Positions 24,122 to 31,856 are shown, counted from the first letter of the stretch. The stretch is DNA of 41,816 nt from Secundilactobacillus pentosiphilus (GCF_002217985.1 NZ_BCMI01000022.1:1-41816); one strand, 5' to 3'. Numbers and translations: made by a program. Notes: generated from the sequence alone by a model not told the origin.

Positions 24122-25408
24122 TTACAATAGTTTGTCTAAATCATCGAAAAATTCCGGGTAGGAGATGCGGACACTGTCAGCGCCCTTCAACTGCAGCGGC
24201 TGGTCAACGAGTAACGCCGCAATCCCCAATACCATGCCAATTCGGTGGTCGTTGTGGGCATCCAAGACTGGATCAGCCACGTGCCAAGGCTGCCGGCCAT
24301 CGATCACGAACCCATCCGGTAATTCTTCAATGGCGATTCCCAGCTTTTTAAATTCGGTGACGATCGCGCTGATCCGGTCCGTTTCCTTGACCCGTAACTC
24401 TTCGGCACCGGTGATTCGACTGACGCCGTTCGCTTTGGCTGCCAATAGTGCCACTAACGGCAGCTCGTCGATCACGGCTGGAATGTCTTCTTTGCCAATA
24501 CTGATCGGTTTCAAATCAGCTGACTGAACCGTTAAGTCGCCAATGGGCTCCCCCGTTGTTGGCTCAGATTCGACTGAAAGATGACCGCCCATGGCTTTTA
24601 AAATCGCCAGCAAACCAGTCCGTGTTTTGTTTAAACCGACATCCTTTAACGTGATTTGCGAACCCGGCACTAAACTGGCTGCCACCATGAAGAAGGCGGC
24701 TGAGGACATATCACCTGGGACGGTCATGGACTGACCCGTTAACTGCGGCTGCGGCTGAACGGTGATCGTCAAGCCGTCGTCTCCCGCGGTGATCTCACCG
24801 CCAAAGGCCGTCAGCATCCGTTCCGTATGATCGCGAGTCGGCAGTAATTCTGTCAGGGTCGTGGGTTCATCCGCCTGCAAAGCCGCCAAGATCAGCGCGC
24901 TTTTGACCTGCGCACTGGCAACTTTGAGCTGATAGTTCACCGCGTGCAGTTGCTGACCGTTAATGGTTACCGGCAAATGCCCATCCGTAGTGGTAATATC
25001 AGCACCCATGGTGGCCAGCGGTTCGCTGACCCGTTTCATGGGCCGCTTCGATAGGGAAGCGTCACCGACTAGGGTACTGCTAAAGGACTGCCCCGCCAGT
25101 AAACCCATGATCAGCCGGGTGGTCGTGCCTGAATTACCCATGTCCAGCGGTTTGGGACTAGCCTTGAGGCCGTGCAGGCCAACGCCGTGAACGGTCACCG
25201 TTGTTTCATTTCGTTCGATCGGCACGCCCAGCTGCTGAAAGGCAGCCAGTGTCGATAAGCAGTCGGCAGACGTCAGAAAGTGCGTCAGCGTGGTCGTACC
25301 TTCACTGATGGCGCCCAGCATAATGCCGCGGTGGGAAATACTCTTATCACCAGGAACCGTCAATTCACCGTGCAATCCCGTTGCTGGTTTACTTTTTAGT
25401 GCTCTCAT
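24122..25408 (-). CDS. aroA: 3-phosphoshikimate 1-carboxyvinyltransferase (EPSP synthase)
   Basis: A 428-aa enzyme joining shikimate 3-phosphate and phosphoenolpyruvate to form EPSP. Family motifs are present in order: GDKSISHRGIMLGAI (20-34), the PEP-site loop LDMGNSGTTTRLIMGLLAG, the shikimate-phosphate site LSKRPMKR, GDMSSAAFFMVAA, and the C-terminal LRVKETDRISAI and DHRIGM. The first motif has SGTTTR in place of the plant-type GTAMR, placing it among class II (Gram-positive) enzymes. RBS GGGGGC lies six bases before the ATG. It sits between aroC and tyrA, with gaps of 13 bp each. Confidence 0.97.
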   Translation of the reverse strand: MRALKSKPATGLHGELTVPGDKSISHRGIMLGAISEGTTTLTHFLTSADCLSTLAAFQQLGVPIERNETTVTVHGVGLHGLKASPKPLDMGNSGTTTRLIMGLLAGQSFSSTLVGDASLSKRPMKRVSEPLATMGADITTTDGHLPVTINGQQLHAVNYQLKVASAQVKSALILAALQADEPTTLTELLPTRDHTERMLTAFGGEITAGDDGLTITVQPQPQLTGQSMTVPGDMSSAAFFMVAASLVPGSQITLKDVGLNKTRTGLLAILKAMGGHLSVESEPTTGEPIGDLTVQSADLKPISIGKEDIPAVIDELPLVALLAAKANGVSRITGAEELRVKETDRISAIVTEFKKLGIAIEELPDGFVIDGRQPWHVADPVLDAHNDHRIGMVLGIAALLVDQPLQLKGADSVRISYPEFFDDLDKLL

Positions 25409-25421
25409 GACAGCGCCCCCT

Positions 25422-26588
25422 TTAGTAGTTTTTCAGTTCTTCTCGGTAAGCCTTCAGCTGTGCCTGCAGACGCGCCATGTTGCTGCCATCGAAAGTATCC
25501 GTGATGGCCTTAGCTAATTCAATGGCCACGACACTTTCAATAACGATGGAAGCCGGCACAATGGCTGTGGTATCGGAACGTTCAACACTGGCCTTCTTAA
25601 CTTCCTTGGTTTCAACGTCGACGCTTTGCAGCGGTTTGTATAACGTTGGAATTGGCTTCATCGCCGCTTTAACAATCACTGGCATTCCGTTGGTCATACC
25701 ACCTTCAAAGCCGCCTAAATGATCGGATTCCCGGGTAAAGCCTTCACCTTCGTGCCAGTCGATTTCATCCATGACTTGACTGCCGAAGCTGGTAGCCGCC
25801 TTGAAGCCGTCACCGATTTCAACACCCTTCATGGCGTTGACACCCATAACTGCCGCCGCAATTTTACCGTCTAACTTCGTATCCCAGCTGATGTAACTGC
25901 CCAATCCTGCGGGAACGTTAGTGGCCACTACCCGAACGATACCACCCAGAGTGTCGCCGTCCTTCTTCGTTTTATCGATCAAAGTGTGGATCTCGTCGAC
26001 TTTATCGGCTTGAACCACCCGTAAATCATTTTGGCTGATCAGCGCTTTGATTTGACCAACATTCAGCGGTGACTGGTCATCCGCCGCAACCGGTCCGATT
26101 TGCTGAACGTAGCCGACGATATCGATGCCCAACTGCTGCAAGAACTGTTCACAGATCGCACCAATTGCCACCCGCATCGCCGTTTCCCGGGCGCTGGAAC
26201 GTTCCAAAACGTTTCGTAGATCACGGTGGTTGTACTTCATGCCGCCAACCAGATCAGCGTGGCCTGGGCGTGGCCGCTCCACTGTTCGCAGTGAATTCTC
26301 AGCGGTCTCATCCGCTACCGGATCCATGATTTTACCCCAGTGGGCATGATCCCGGTTATTCACCACTAGCGCAATGGGTGAACCCAACGTCTTCTTGTGG
26401 CGAATCCCCCCCACGATGGTCACTTGATCATGTTCAATTTTTTGACGGCTGCCACGGCCATAACCGCCTTGCCGGGCTGCGAGCTGATCATTAATGGCAT
26501 CAATGTCCAGTAATAAGCCGGCAGGTAACCCTTCAATAATGCCTGTTAGTTGTGGTCCGTGTGATTCTCCCGCTGTTAAGTAGTTCAT
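25422..26588 (-). CDS. aroC: Chorismate synthase
   Basis: A 388-aa enzyme that eliminates phosphate from EPSP to give chorismate, needing reduced FMN. The signature motifs are AGESHGPQLTGIIEG (residues 6-20), RQGGYGRGSRQK (39-50), the chorismate-synthase signature SSARETAMRVAIGAI (129-143), and the C-terminal SDTTAIVPASIVIESVVAI. Length is normal, with no bifunctional flavin reductase. It is second in the operon, 14 bp after the chorismate mutase gene. Chorismate made here feeds both Tyr/Phe and, through p-aminobenzoate, the folate operon encoded directly upstream. Confidence 0.98.
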   Translation of the reverse strand: MNYLTAGESHGPQLTGIIEGLPAGLLLDIDAINDQLAARQGGYGRGSRQKIEHDQVTIVGGIRHKKTLGSPIALVVNNRDHAHWGKIMDPVADETAENSLRTVERPRPGHADLVGGMKYNHRDLRNVLERSSARETAMRVAIGAICEQFLQQLGIDIVGYVQQIGPVAADDQSPLNVGQIKALISQNDLRVVQADKVDEIHTLIDKTKKDGDTLGGIVRVVATNVPAGLGSYISWDTKLDGKIAAAVMGVNAMKGVEIGDGFKAATSFGSQVMDEIDWHEGEGFTRESDHLGGFEGGMTNGMPVIVKAAMKPIPTLYKPLQSVDVETKEVKKASVERSDTTAIVPASIVIESVVAIELAKAITDTFDGSNMARLQAQLKAYREELKNY

Positions 26589-26602
26589 TTTTTATTCCCC
26601 TT

Positions 26603-26926
26603 TTAATGTATTTGTTTTGTCTTCGTCAAGTAGTCTTGGTAATCCCTGGAGTTCTTCATGATGGTTTCAAAAATATGACGCATATAAATTCTCGTTTCCG
26701 GGTTTGAATCGTCTGCCATTACCCGGTTAAGCACCTGATCTTCCCGGCCGTGGTCCATGATCGGCAGATCAGCTGCCGCTTTAGCCGCATTAACCTTTGT
26801 GACGGCGTCAAAGCGCCGAGCTAAAAGCCTCACGATTTCGTCATCAATATCATTAATTTGCTGACGGGCGGCTGTCAATTCACTGGGTTGCCACGCGCCT
26901 GAATCATTTTCATTTGTCACCATCAT
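26603..26926 (-). CDS. Chorismate mutase, AroQ type
   Basis: A 107-aa monofunctional chorismate mutase that converts chorismate to prephenate. The single all-helical AroQ domain covers almost the whole protein, with TAARQQINDIDDEIVRLLARRFDAV (family first helix, Arg and Asp of the substrate pocket) and the later KNSRDYQDYL helix. It has no dehydratase or dehydrogenase partner domain. The start at 26926 is spaced eight bases from AAGGAG; a GTG nine bases earlier overlaps the RBS. It is the first structural gene of the aromatic operon and lies right after the attenuator terminator at 26953-26983, so its expression and that of everything downstream should depend on read-through. Confidence 0.95.
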   Translation of the reverse strand: MMVTNENDSGAWQPSELTAARQQINDIDDEIVRLLARRFDAVTKVNAAKAAADLPIMDHGREDQVLNRVMADDSNPETRIYMRHIFETIMKNSRDYQDYLTKTKQIH

Positions 26927-26952
26927 TATTATCACTCCTTATTTTTGGTACT

Positions 26953-26983
26953 AAAAAAGCCAGCTAGATGACCTAGCTGGCTT
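26953..26983 (-). terminator. Attenuator terminator of the aromatic operon
   Basis: On the minus strand an 11-bp stem (AAGCCAGCTAG, loop GTCAT, CTAGCTGGCTT) is followed by a run of six T. It lies 27 nt before the chorismate mutase start. Its left arm is nearly the same sequence as the left arm of the upstream hairpin at 27015-27041, so the two can exchange partners. Confidence 0.93.
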
Positions 26984-27014
26984 AAATTGTTCCTTTTATG
27001 GAATCAATTCTGGT

Positions 27015-27041
27015 CCAGCTAGAATCTTCACGTCTAGCTGG
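27015..27041 (-). promoter_or_regulatory. Alternative (antiterminator) hairpin of the aro leader
   Basis: CCAGCTAGA and TCTAGCTGG form a 9-bp stem around a 9-nt loop. Its right arm (27015-27023) can instead pair with the left arm of the terminator (26973-26980), which would destroy the terminator. Flanking CAATT and AATTG can extend the hairpin. Confidence 0.8.
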
Positions 27042-27084
27042 CACGACAAATTGACGGCTTGCTTTAGACGCGAACGCGATTGTC

Positions 27085-27116
27085 TTAGCGTCCGCATTTA
27101 AAGCTGCGGACGCTAA
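27085..27116 (-). promoter_or_regulatory. Ribosome-adjacent hairpin of the aro leader
   Basis: TTAGCGTCCGCA pairs perfectly (12 bp) with TGCGGACGCTAA across an 8-nt loop. The leader stop codon TAG lies in its first arm, so a ribosome reaching the stop, or stalled on the aromatic codons just before it, would affect this stem differently. Confidence 0.85.
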
Positions 27117-27175
27117 CTAAAGTAATAACCGTACCAATACGCATTAACTTGAGTTAACTGAGTCATCATTGTCAT
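27113..27175 (-). CDS. Aromatic-rich leader peptide of the aro operon
   Basis: A 20-codon ORF ending NAYWYGYYFS. Six of its last eight sense codons are aromatic (Tyr x4, Trp, Phe). It starts about 20 nt after the predicted transcript start; GAAGGG precedes the first ATG by 4 nt and an in-frame ATG two codons later by 10 nt, so either could be used. The stop codon lies inside the first hairpin. Composition, size and position match leader peptides of ribosome-mediated attenuators (compare E. coli trpL, pheL). Translation is not proven; its role is inferred. Confidence 0.88.
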   Translation of the reverse strand: MTMMTQLTQVNAYWYGYYFS

Positions 27176-27202
27176 TGATCCCTTCTCATTTAGATTGTTT
27201 AC

Positions 27203-27231
27203 ATTAAAACATATTGTGAAATGTTAGTCAA
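27203..27231 (-). promoter_or_regulatory. Promoter of the aromatic operon
   Basis: TTGACT, 17 nt, TTTAAT with an upstream TGT (extended -10). The inverted repeat AATGTT-GACT-AACATT (27220-27235) overlaps the -35 and could be an operator. It begins 22 nt after the folP stop. Confidence 0.75.
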
Positions 27232-27253
27232 CATTAATCTTTCTTTCCAAAAT

Positions 27254-28399
27254 TTAGGCCAGCCAGTAGCCCTGACTAATGCGGTCCAGCAAGGTCACCA
27301 TTTGGCGGGTTTCTTTAACGTCGTGGACCCGAATAATTTTACCGCCCTTTTGGATCATGGCAACTTCGCTAACCAGCGTCATGGGCAGCCGTTCATCTTT
27401 TTTCAGGCCTAAGAGATTAGCCAAATAGCCCTTGCGTGAAACAGCCACCATCATGGGCCGATTCAAATCGTTGAACCGATCAATGTTATTCATGATCACG
27501 TAATCTTGATCATCGTTTTGAACCTGATCATTAGCGTAGCCTAACCCTTGATCGATAGCGATACGGTCGCGGGCGATGCCAGCGGAAGTGAGCGCAGCCA
27601 AGTTATCCTCGAAGAACTGGTGCTCTTCTTCTGTCATCACTTTAAAGTCAAAGTGACGGCCGTTCAGCATTGTCAGTAAGCCAACGTCCGACTGCGCCAT
27701 CAATTTAAGTTTAGCAGGTTCATCCGTAAACCCATCCACGTCATTAATGATGGCAACTCCAGCATCGATCGCCGCAGCCATCACGGGTACTTTATAGGTA
27801 TCAATAGCCAGCACTGCTTCCGGAAAATGGCTGGCAATGGCTTTAATGTAAGGAATCGTCCGCTCCATTTCAACGTCCGGCGTCACTTCGGTGTAACCCG
27901 GCCGAGTCGTTTGGCCGTTCACTTCGATCACGTCTGCTCCCGCTTCTAACATCTCCGACACGTGAGCTAAAACGGCGTCCATCGTCGTATAGCGTCCGCC
28001 ATCATAAAAGGAGTCCGGGGTAATATTCATAATACCGTAAATGATCGACGTATCACGCAGTTTGAAACGTTTACCAGCCACTTGCCAATCTAAATCATGG
28101 GCGGCTAAGATTTGCTTTAATGCCTGCTCGACAGCCTTTTGAGCTGGAAACCAGGATGACCAGTGCTGGGCTAATAGCCGTAGCGCTGGTATCGTCAGCA
28201 AACCGTTATACCCAGCGTCATTTTGGCTGATGATCGCGTCTAACTGACGCAGCCGCTGCTGCAGTTTTGACTGTTCTGCCACCGAAACTGATTCAAACTG
28301 CAACGCAACGAGTCGCTGCTGCTGAGTCAGCTGGTACAGGGCTTGGCTTTGAAAATCGGTGATGGCTTGCAATTGGTCAGTGATTTCTTGAATTTGCAT
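27254..28399 (-). CDS. folP: Dihydropteroate synthase
   Basis: A 381-aa enzyme that joins p-aminobenzoate to the pterin to make dihydropteroate. The TIM-barrel core starts at about residue 116, preceded by a helical, Gln-rich N-terminal extension (1-110) absent from the ~280-aa E. coli-type enzyme. Recognisable motifs are YGIMNITPDSFYDGG (121-135), AIDTYK, INDVDGF, VAVSRKGYL and RVHDV. Two loops differ from the usual form: NGQTTRPG replaces GGESTRPG (161-168), and IDQGLGYAND replaces DPGFGFGK. Key Asn, Asp, Lys, Arg and His residues are kept, so it is probably active. GGAG is eight bases before the ATG. It is the last gene of the folate operon. Confidence 0.92.
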   Translation of the reverse strand: MQIQEITDQLQAITDFQSQALYQLTQQQRLVALQFESVSVAEQSKLQQRLRQLDAIISQNDAGYNGLLTIPALRLLAQHWSSWFPAQKAVEQALKQILAAHDLDWQVAGKRFKLRDTSIIYGIMNITPDSFYDGGRYTTMDAVLAHVSEMLEAGADVIEVNGQTTRPGYTEVTPDVEMERTIPYIKAIASHFPEAVLAIDTYKVPVMAAAIDAGVAIINDVDGFTDEPAKLKLMAQSDVGLLTMLNGRHFDFKVMTEEEHQFFEDNLAALTSAGIARDRIAIDQGLGYANDQVQNDDQDYVIMNNIDRFNDLNRPMMVAVSRKGYLANLLGLKKDERLPMTLVSEVAMIQKGGKIIRVHDVKETRQMVTLLDRISQGYWLA

Positions 28400-28402
28400 G
28401 GG

Positions 28403-28987
28403 TCAAACTCCTCTCAATTCTGCCGCTAACTGCTTAGCAGCTCGACCACGGTGGGTCAGCGGTATGCGCATTTCGTCCGGTAGTTCTGCTAACGTCCGTT
28501 GCTGGTTGGGTAAAATAAAAAGTTTATCAAACCCGGTCGAATAATTCCCCCGGGTTCGCGTGGCAATCGTCCCATCGATACGACCGGTGACGGTCAACGG
28601 TGCCTGACCTGGCGCAACGGCTTCCAGGGTACTGATCATCGTTGCCCGCCGATCGGTTTGTCCCTTCAAATCGTTTAAAATTGTTTGGTTATCGCTATGC
28701 ACCGTGTCTCGATGCAATTCGCGCTTAGTGGTCACGCCTAAATGGTTACCCAGTGCAGCTATTTCGATACCGCTATCATCCGCGATCACACCCTGATTGG
28801 TTTTACCAGCCAGAAATTGAGCTTTTCGAAGCGCGTTACCCGCGTAGCTAACGGTTTGTTCCGCTGGAAAGGTTAATTTTGCCAGCTGATCCGTATAGGG
28901 AACTGCTTGCACGCCGTAAAACGCCAAACACTTGATTAAATCTTGCGTTTTATACTTATTATTAGAAGCAATCAGCCAATTAGTCAT
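28403..28987 (-). CDS. rdgB: Non-canonical purine NTP pyrophosphatase, RdgB/HAM1 family (xtp3 of folate operons)
   Basis: A 194-aa cytoplasmic enzyme. It has the family start NWLIASNNKYKTQDL (residues 3-17), the catalytic acidic motif VIADDSGIEI and the C-terminal GYSTGF-like segment (GNYSTGFDKLF) followed by LTHRGRAAKQL. RdgB proteins hydrolyse ITP/XTP. In the L. plantarum folate cluster the same gene, called xtp3, lies at the same place; it has been proposed to remove pyrophosphate from dihydroneopterin triphosphate, a step with no other enzyme visible here. Its start overlaps the folC stop by 8 bp and its stop lies 3 bp before folP. The role in folate synthesis is likely but unproven. Confidence 0.88.
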   Translation of the reverse strand: MTNWLIASNNKYKTQDLIKCLAFYGVQAVPYTDQLAKLTFPAEQTVSYAGNALRKAQFLAGKTNQGVIADDSGIEIAALGNHLGVTTKRELHRDTVHSDNQTILNDLKGQTDRRATMISTLEAVAPGQAPLTVTGRIDGTIATRTRGNYSTGFDKLFILPNQQRTLAELPDEMRIPLTHRGRAAKQLAAELRGV

Positions 28988-30302
28988 GAGTACCCCCCAT
29001 TGCTACTAATCCTCGAGCAACGTAAAAGGAACCTGCCACCACGATCATGCCGTTTTCAGGCAGTGTCTGGCGCGCCGTCTTCATCGCTTGCGGCATACTG
29101 GTCATTGCTTGAACGGGCATTGTCGGTGCAATGGCCTGAATTTGACGCGCTAATTCTCTGCCCGCTAACGCCCGTTTCGGATTATCCGGCGTCACTGTTA
29201 ACACCCGATCCGCCATCGGCAGCAGTAGCTGCAACATGGGCGTCACTGCTTTGTCGGCTAAAAAGCCCACTACCCACGTGATGGCATACTGCGTTGTCAG
29301 CTGCTTTAAACTGGTTGTCAAAGCCATCATGCCATCCGGGTTATGAGCAACGTCAACAACGATTAGCGGCTGCTGCGATACCACGGTTAGCCGGCACGGC
29401 AGTTGAACCTGCTGCAGACCGGCCCTAACGGCTTCGTCTGTTAATCGGACACGCTGCGTTTTTAATACTGCAACTGCTGATAAAACTAAGGTTAAATTTT
29501 GAACTTGAAAATCACCAGCAACGTTTAACTGCAGCCCTGACCAGTCAAATAACGCGCTATGCAGGTTGACTGTCATCCCGGTGAAACTGCGAGTAACAAT
29601 GGTTGCCGCAGTTTTAGGATCCGTGAGTGAAACCGCCTGTTTTTGAGCCTCTTTTTGGAGCACATTCAGGGCTTCAGGAGACTGGTCATAGAGCGTCACC
29701 ACGGCGGTTCCTGGTTTAATGATCTTGGATTTTTGGGTCGCTATTTTAGTCAATGTATCCCCTAAGATCTGCATATGGTCCATCGCAATTTTAGTAAAAA
29801 CCGTCAATTGCGGTGCGCTGATCGCGTTGGTGGCATCCGTTAAGCCACCCAGACCGGCTTCTAAAATCACGTAGTCTGCCCGTTGATTACGGTACCAGAT
29901 CAAGCTGATCAAAAACTGCCATTCAAAAATTGAAATGGCCGTTGTGGTTAACCCAAGACGCTTGATGACTGGCTTGATTTCGTTATAGCTGTCAATAAAC
30001 TCCGCTTCCGAGATCCACTGATGGTTAAACTGAATCTGCTCGCGGTCGTTTAAAATGGCGGGGCTGTTAAACCGCCCCACCCGGTAACCCTGAGCTTCTA
30101 AAATGGCACTTAACATCGCTCCCGTGGAGCCCTTGCCATTAGTACCGGCAATGTGGATCACGTGGTAGTGCTGATCAGGATGATCTAGCGCAGCCACTAC
30201 TTTCCGCAATAACGGCACCCGGTTATTATCACCCACCAGTCGTGCCTGATTGAACTGGTCGACCAGCTGCTGATACATGTTGTGAACTGGTTCTTGATTC
30301 AT
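28980..30302 (-). CDS. folC: Bifunctional folylpolyglutamate/dihydrofolate synthase
   Basis: A 440-aa Mur-ligase-like enzyme that adds glutamate to dihydropteroate or folate. The P-loop HIAGTNGKGSTGAML (around 55-69), the omega-loop region VGRFNSPAI, and LEAGLGGLTDATN are family motifs; VVDVAHNPDGMMAL starts the C-terminal domain. The longest frame begins with a GTG overlapping the folE stop; the ATG at 30302 has GGGTGA at proper spacing and is preferred. The two genes are almost contiguous. Its 3' end overlaps xtp3 by 8 bp. It is fourth in the folate operon. Confidence 0.95.
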   Translation of the reverse strand: MNQEPVHNMYQQLVDQFNQARLVGDNNRVPLLRKVVAALDHPDQHYHVIHIAGTNGKGSTGAMLSAILEAQGYRVGRFNSPAILNDREQIQFNHQWISEAEFIDSYNEIKPVIKRLGLTTTAISIFEWQFLISLIWYRNQRADYVILEAGLGGLTDATNAISAPQLTVFTKIAMDHMQILGDTLTKIATQKSKIIKPGTAVVTLYDQSPEALNVLQKEAQKQAVSLTDPKTAATIVTRSFTGMTVNLHSALFDWSGLQLNVAGDFQVQNLTLVLSAVAVLKTQRVRLTDEAVRAGLQQVQLPCRLTVVSQQPLIVVDVAHNPDGMMALTTSLKQLTTQYAITWVVGFLADKAVTPMLQLLLPMADRVLTVTPDNPKRALAGRELARQIQAIAPTMPVQAMTSMPQAMKTARQTLPENGMIVVAGSFYVARGLVAMGGTHD

Positions 30303-30307
30303 GATGA

Positions 30308-30877
30308 TCACCCGTTAATTCGCTGCAAAAATTCCTGCTTCAGTTCGTGGTCCGTCTTAAAAGCACCCGTATAATAACTGGTTTCTGTTTGACTGCCAGT
30401 CTTTTCAACACCGCGCATCTCCATGCACATGTGCCGGGCTGAAACGGAAACGGCGATCCCCTTTGGATCAAGGATCTTCGTCAGTTCCTTAGCAATGTTG
30501 ACGGTCATCCGTTCCTGAACGTTCGGCCGTTTAGCACAGTAATCAATTAAACGGGGAATCTTACTGAGACCCATCACCCGCTTGTGATTGGGAATATACG
30601 CCACGTCCACCGTGCCGAAGAAGGGCAGCAGGTGGTGTTCACACATTGAATAAAACGAAATGTCTTTGATCAGCACCATTTCAGTGGTTTCATCCACGGG
30701 AAAAAGTTTGTAATTATCGAACGCTGGGGCGTTGACCGACGAAAAGACTTCACCGTACATCCGGGCGACCCGCGCCGGTGTTTCAACCAAGCCATCGCGA
30801 TTAGGATCTTCACCGACAGCCTCCAAAATCATTTTTACTGCCTGTTCAATTTTTTTCTGATTTGCGTCATCCATCAT
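30308..30877 (-). CDS. folE: GTP cyclohydrolase I
   Basis: A 189-aa enzyme that converts GTP to dihydroneopterin triphosphate, the first step of folate synthesis. Zinc and catalytic motifs are visible: YSMCEHHLLPFFG (Cys-x2-His pattern), KIPRLIDYCAKRPNVQERM, and CMEMRGVEKTGSQTET with the third zinc cysteine. It overlaps the end of folK by 11 bp, which puts its AAAGGAG 12 bases from the ATG, rather long; translational coupling probably compensates. Confidence 0.97.
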   Translation of the reverse strand: MMDDANQKKIEQAVKMILEAVGEDPNRDGLVETPARVARMYGEVFSSVNAPAFDNYKLFPVDETTEMVLIKDISFYSMCEHHLLPFFGTVDVAYIPNHKRVMGLSKIPRLIDYCAKRPNVQERMTVNIAKELTKILDPKGIAVSVSARHMCMEMRGVEKTGSQTETSYYTGAFKTDHELKQEFLQRING

Positions 30878-31373
30878 AGCTTATAGAGACTCCTTTTACT
30901 TTTTTAATCCAGCTGGTATCCGCCTTTTCCTGTAAGGCAGTGTCCACTTGTGGCTTAACCTTGGCATCAGTACCGGCAATTTCCTGCACTGGCAACAAAA
31001 CAAAGTTGCGTTCATGGGCCCGGGGATGGGGGACGACTAAATCAGCCGTATGAATTTTCCGGTCGCCCCAGTAAACAACGTCTAGGTCAATGGTTCGCGG
31101 ACCCCAATGCTTTAAACGGCGCCGGTGGCCAGCCTGTTCGATTTTATGTAGCTGTTCCAACAAGTTCTCCGGGCTCAGCGTCGTGACGATTGAAACGGCA
31201 ATGTTATAGAAATTAGCCTGATTTAAATTCCCCCACGGCTGCGTTTCATAAACTGAGGAGACTGCTTGAATTTGAATTGCCGAATCTGCTTGAAGCAGAC
31301 TCACAGCCTGGGTGAGGTTGGCCAGCCGATCACCAATATTTGAACCGATACTTAAATAAACTCGCTCACTCAC
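30867..31373 (-). CDS. folK: 6-hydroxymethyl-7,8-dihydropterin pyrophosphokinase
   Basis: A 168-aa enzyme that transfers pyrophosphate from ATP to hydroxymethyl-dihydropterin. The start motif RVYLSIGSNIGDRLANL and the signature GPRTIDLDVVYWGD (the HPPK R-x-x-D-L-D region) are clear, as is VVPHPRAHERNFVLLP. The longest frame begins with a GTG at 31382; the GTG at 31373 lies about seven bases after GGGTGA and gives the usual short N-terminus. It overlaps folB by 8 bp and folE by 11 bp, marking a tight operon. Confidence 0.95.
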   Translation of the reverse strand: MSERVYLSIGSNIGDRLANLTQAVSLLQADSAIQIQAVSSVYETQPWGNLNQANFYNIAVSIVTTLSPENLLEQLHKIEQAGHRRRLKHWGPRTIDLDVVYWGDRKIHTADLVVPHPRAHERNFVLLPVQEIAGTDAKVKPQVDTALQEKADTSWIKKVKGVSISYDG

Positions 31374-31731
31374 GATTTTCACCCGTTACTTCAATTTCCA
31401 CGTTATCAAAAATTCCCGGCATGGGTACACTATACTTACGGATTTTCAGCGCAATCTGTGTTGCCATCGGAAAGGCCTTCAATAATTGCTTTAAAAGCTC
31501 GTTGGCCAGTGATTCGATCAGCTTATAAGAATGGCTGTGAACAAACTTATCGATGGTTTCGTTCACGTCCGCGTAACTGATCGTTTCGTCTAACTCATCG
31601 TGCTGGACCCGTTTTTCAATTGGGTAATTCAGGGCAACATCAATGGCCAGCTGCTGCCCGTTTTTTCGTTCTTCAGGAAATACACCATTAAAGGTATGAA
31701 ACTTTAGATTATTGATTCGAATAACGCCCAT
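31366..31731 (-). CDS. folB: Dihydroneopterin aldolase
   Basis: A 121-aa enzyme that cleaves dihydroneopterin to hydroxymethyl-dihydropterin and glycolaldehyde. Features are IRINNLKFHTFNGVFPEERKN at the start with the catalytic-site Glu, the DETISYADVNETI segment, and SHSYKLIESLANELL with the catalytic Lys/Glu region. GGAGGAG lies eight bases before the ATG. It is the first gene of the six-gene folate operon; a TAAAAT extended -10 (31770-31775, minus strand) is the likely promoter, in the short spacer shared with divergent pgpA. Confidence 0.96.
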   Translation of the reverse strand: MGVIRINNLKFHTFNGVFPEERKNGQQLAIDVALNYPIEKRVQHDELDETISYADVNETIDKFVHSHSYKLIESLANELLKQLLKAFPMATQIALKIRKYSVPMPGIFDNVEIEVTGENRE

Positions 31732-31856
31732 GATGTCACTCCTCCTCTAAATGCGACTAAATTGTTTCTATTTTACCATCCTTTACACGTTTAAACACCT
31801 ATCAGTCACGTTTTTTGGTACACTGGAACTAGCGTCTTTTTGAAAGGATGATGAAG

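Noticed and set aside
26069-26349. Long overlapping plus-strand frames inside aroC
   Set aside because: They are antisense shadows of a strongly supported chorismate synthase gene and have no RBS.
26936-27240. T-box or TRAP control of the aromatic operon
   Set aside because: No T-box sequence (AGGGTGGNACCGCG type) and no series of GAG/UAG triplets is visible; the leader peptide and hairpin arms explain the region better.
30867-31382. Overlaps among folB, folK and folE as frameshifts
   Set aside because: All proteins are full length with intact motifs; short overlaps are normal for coupled operon genes.
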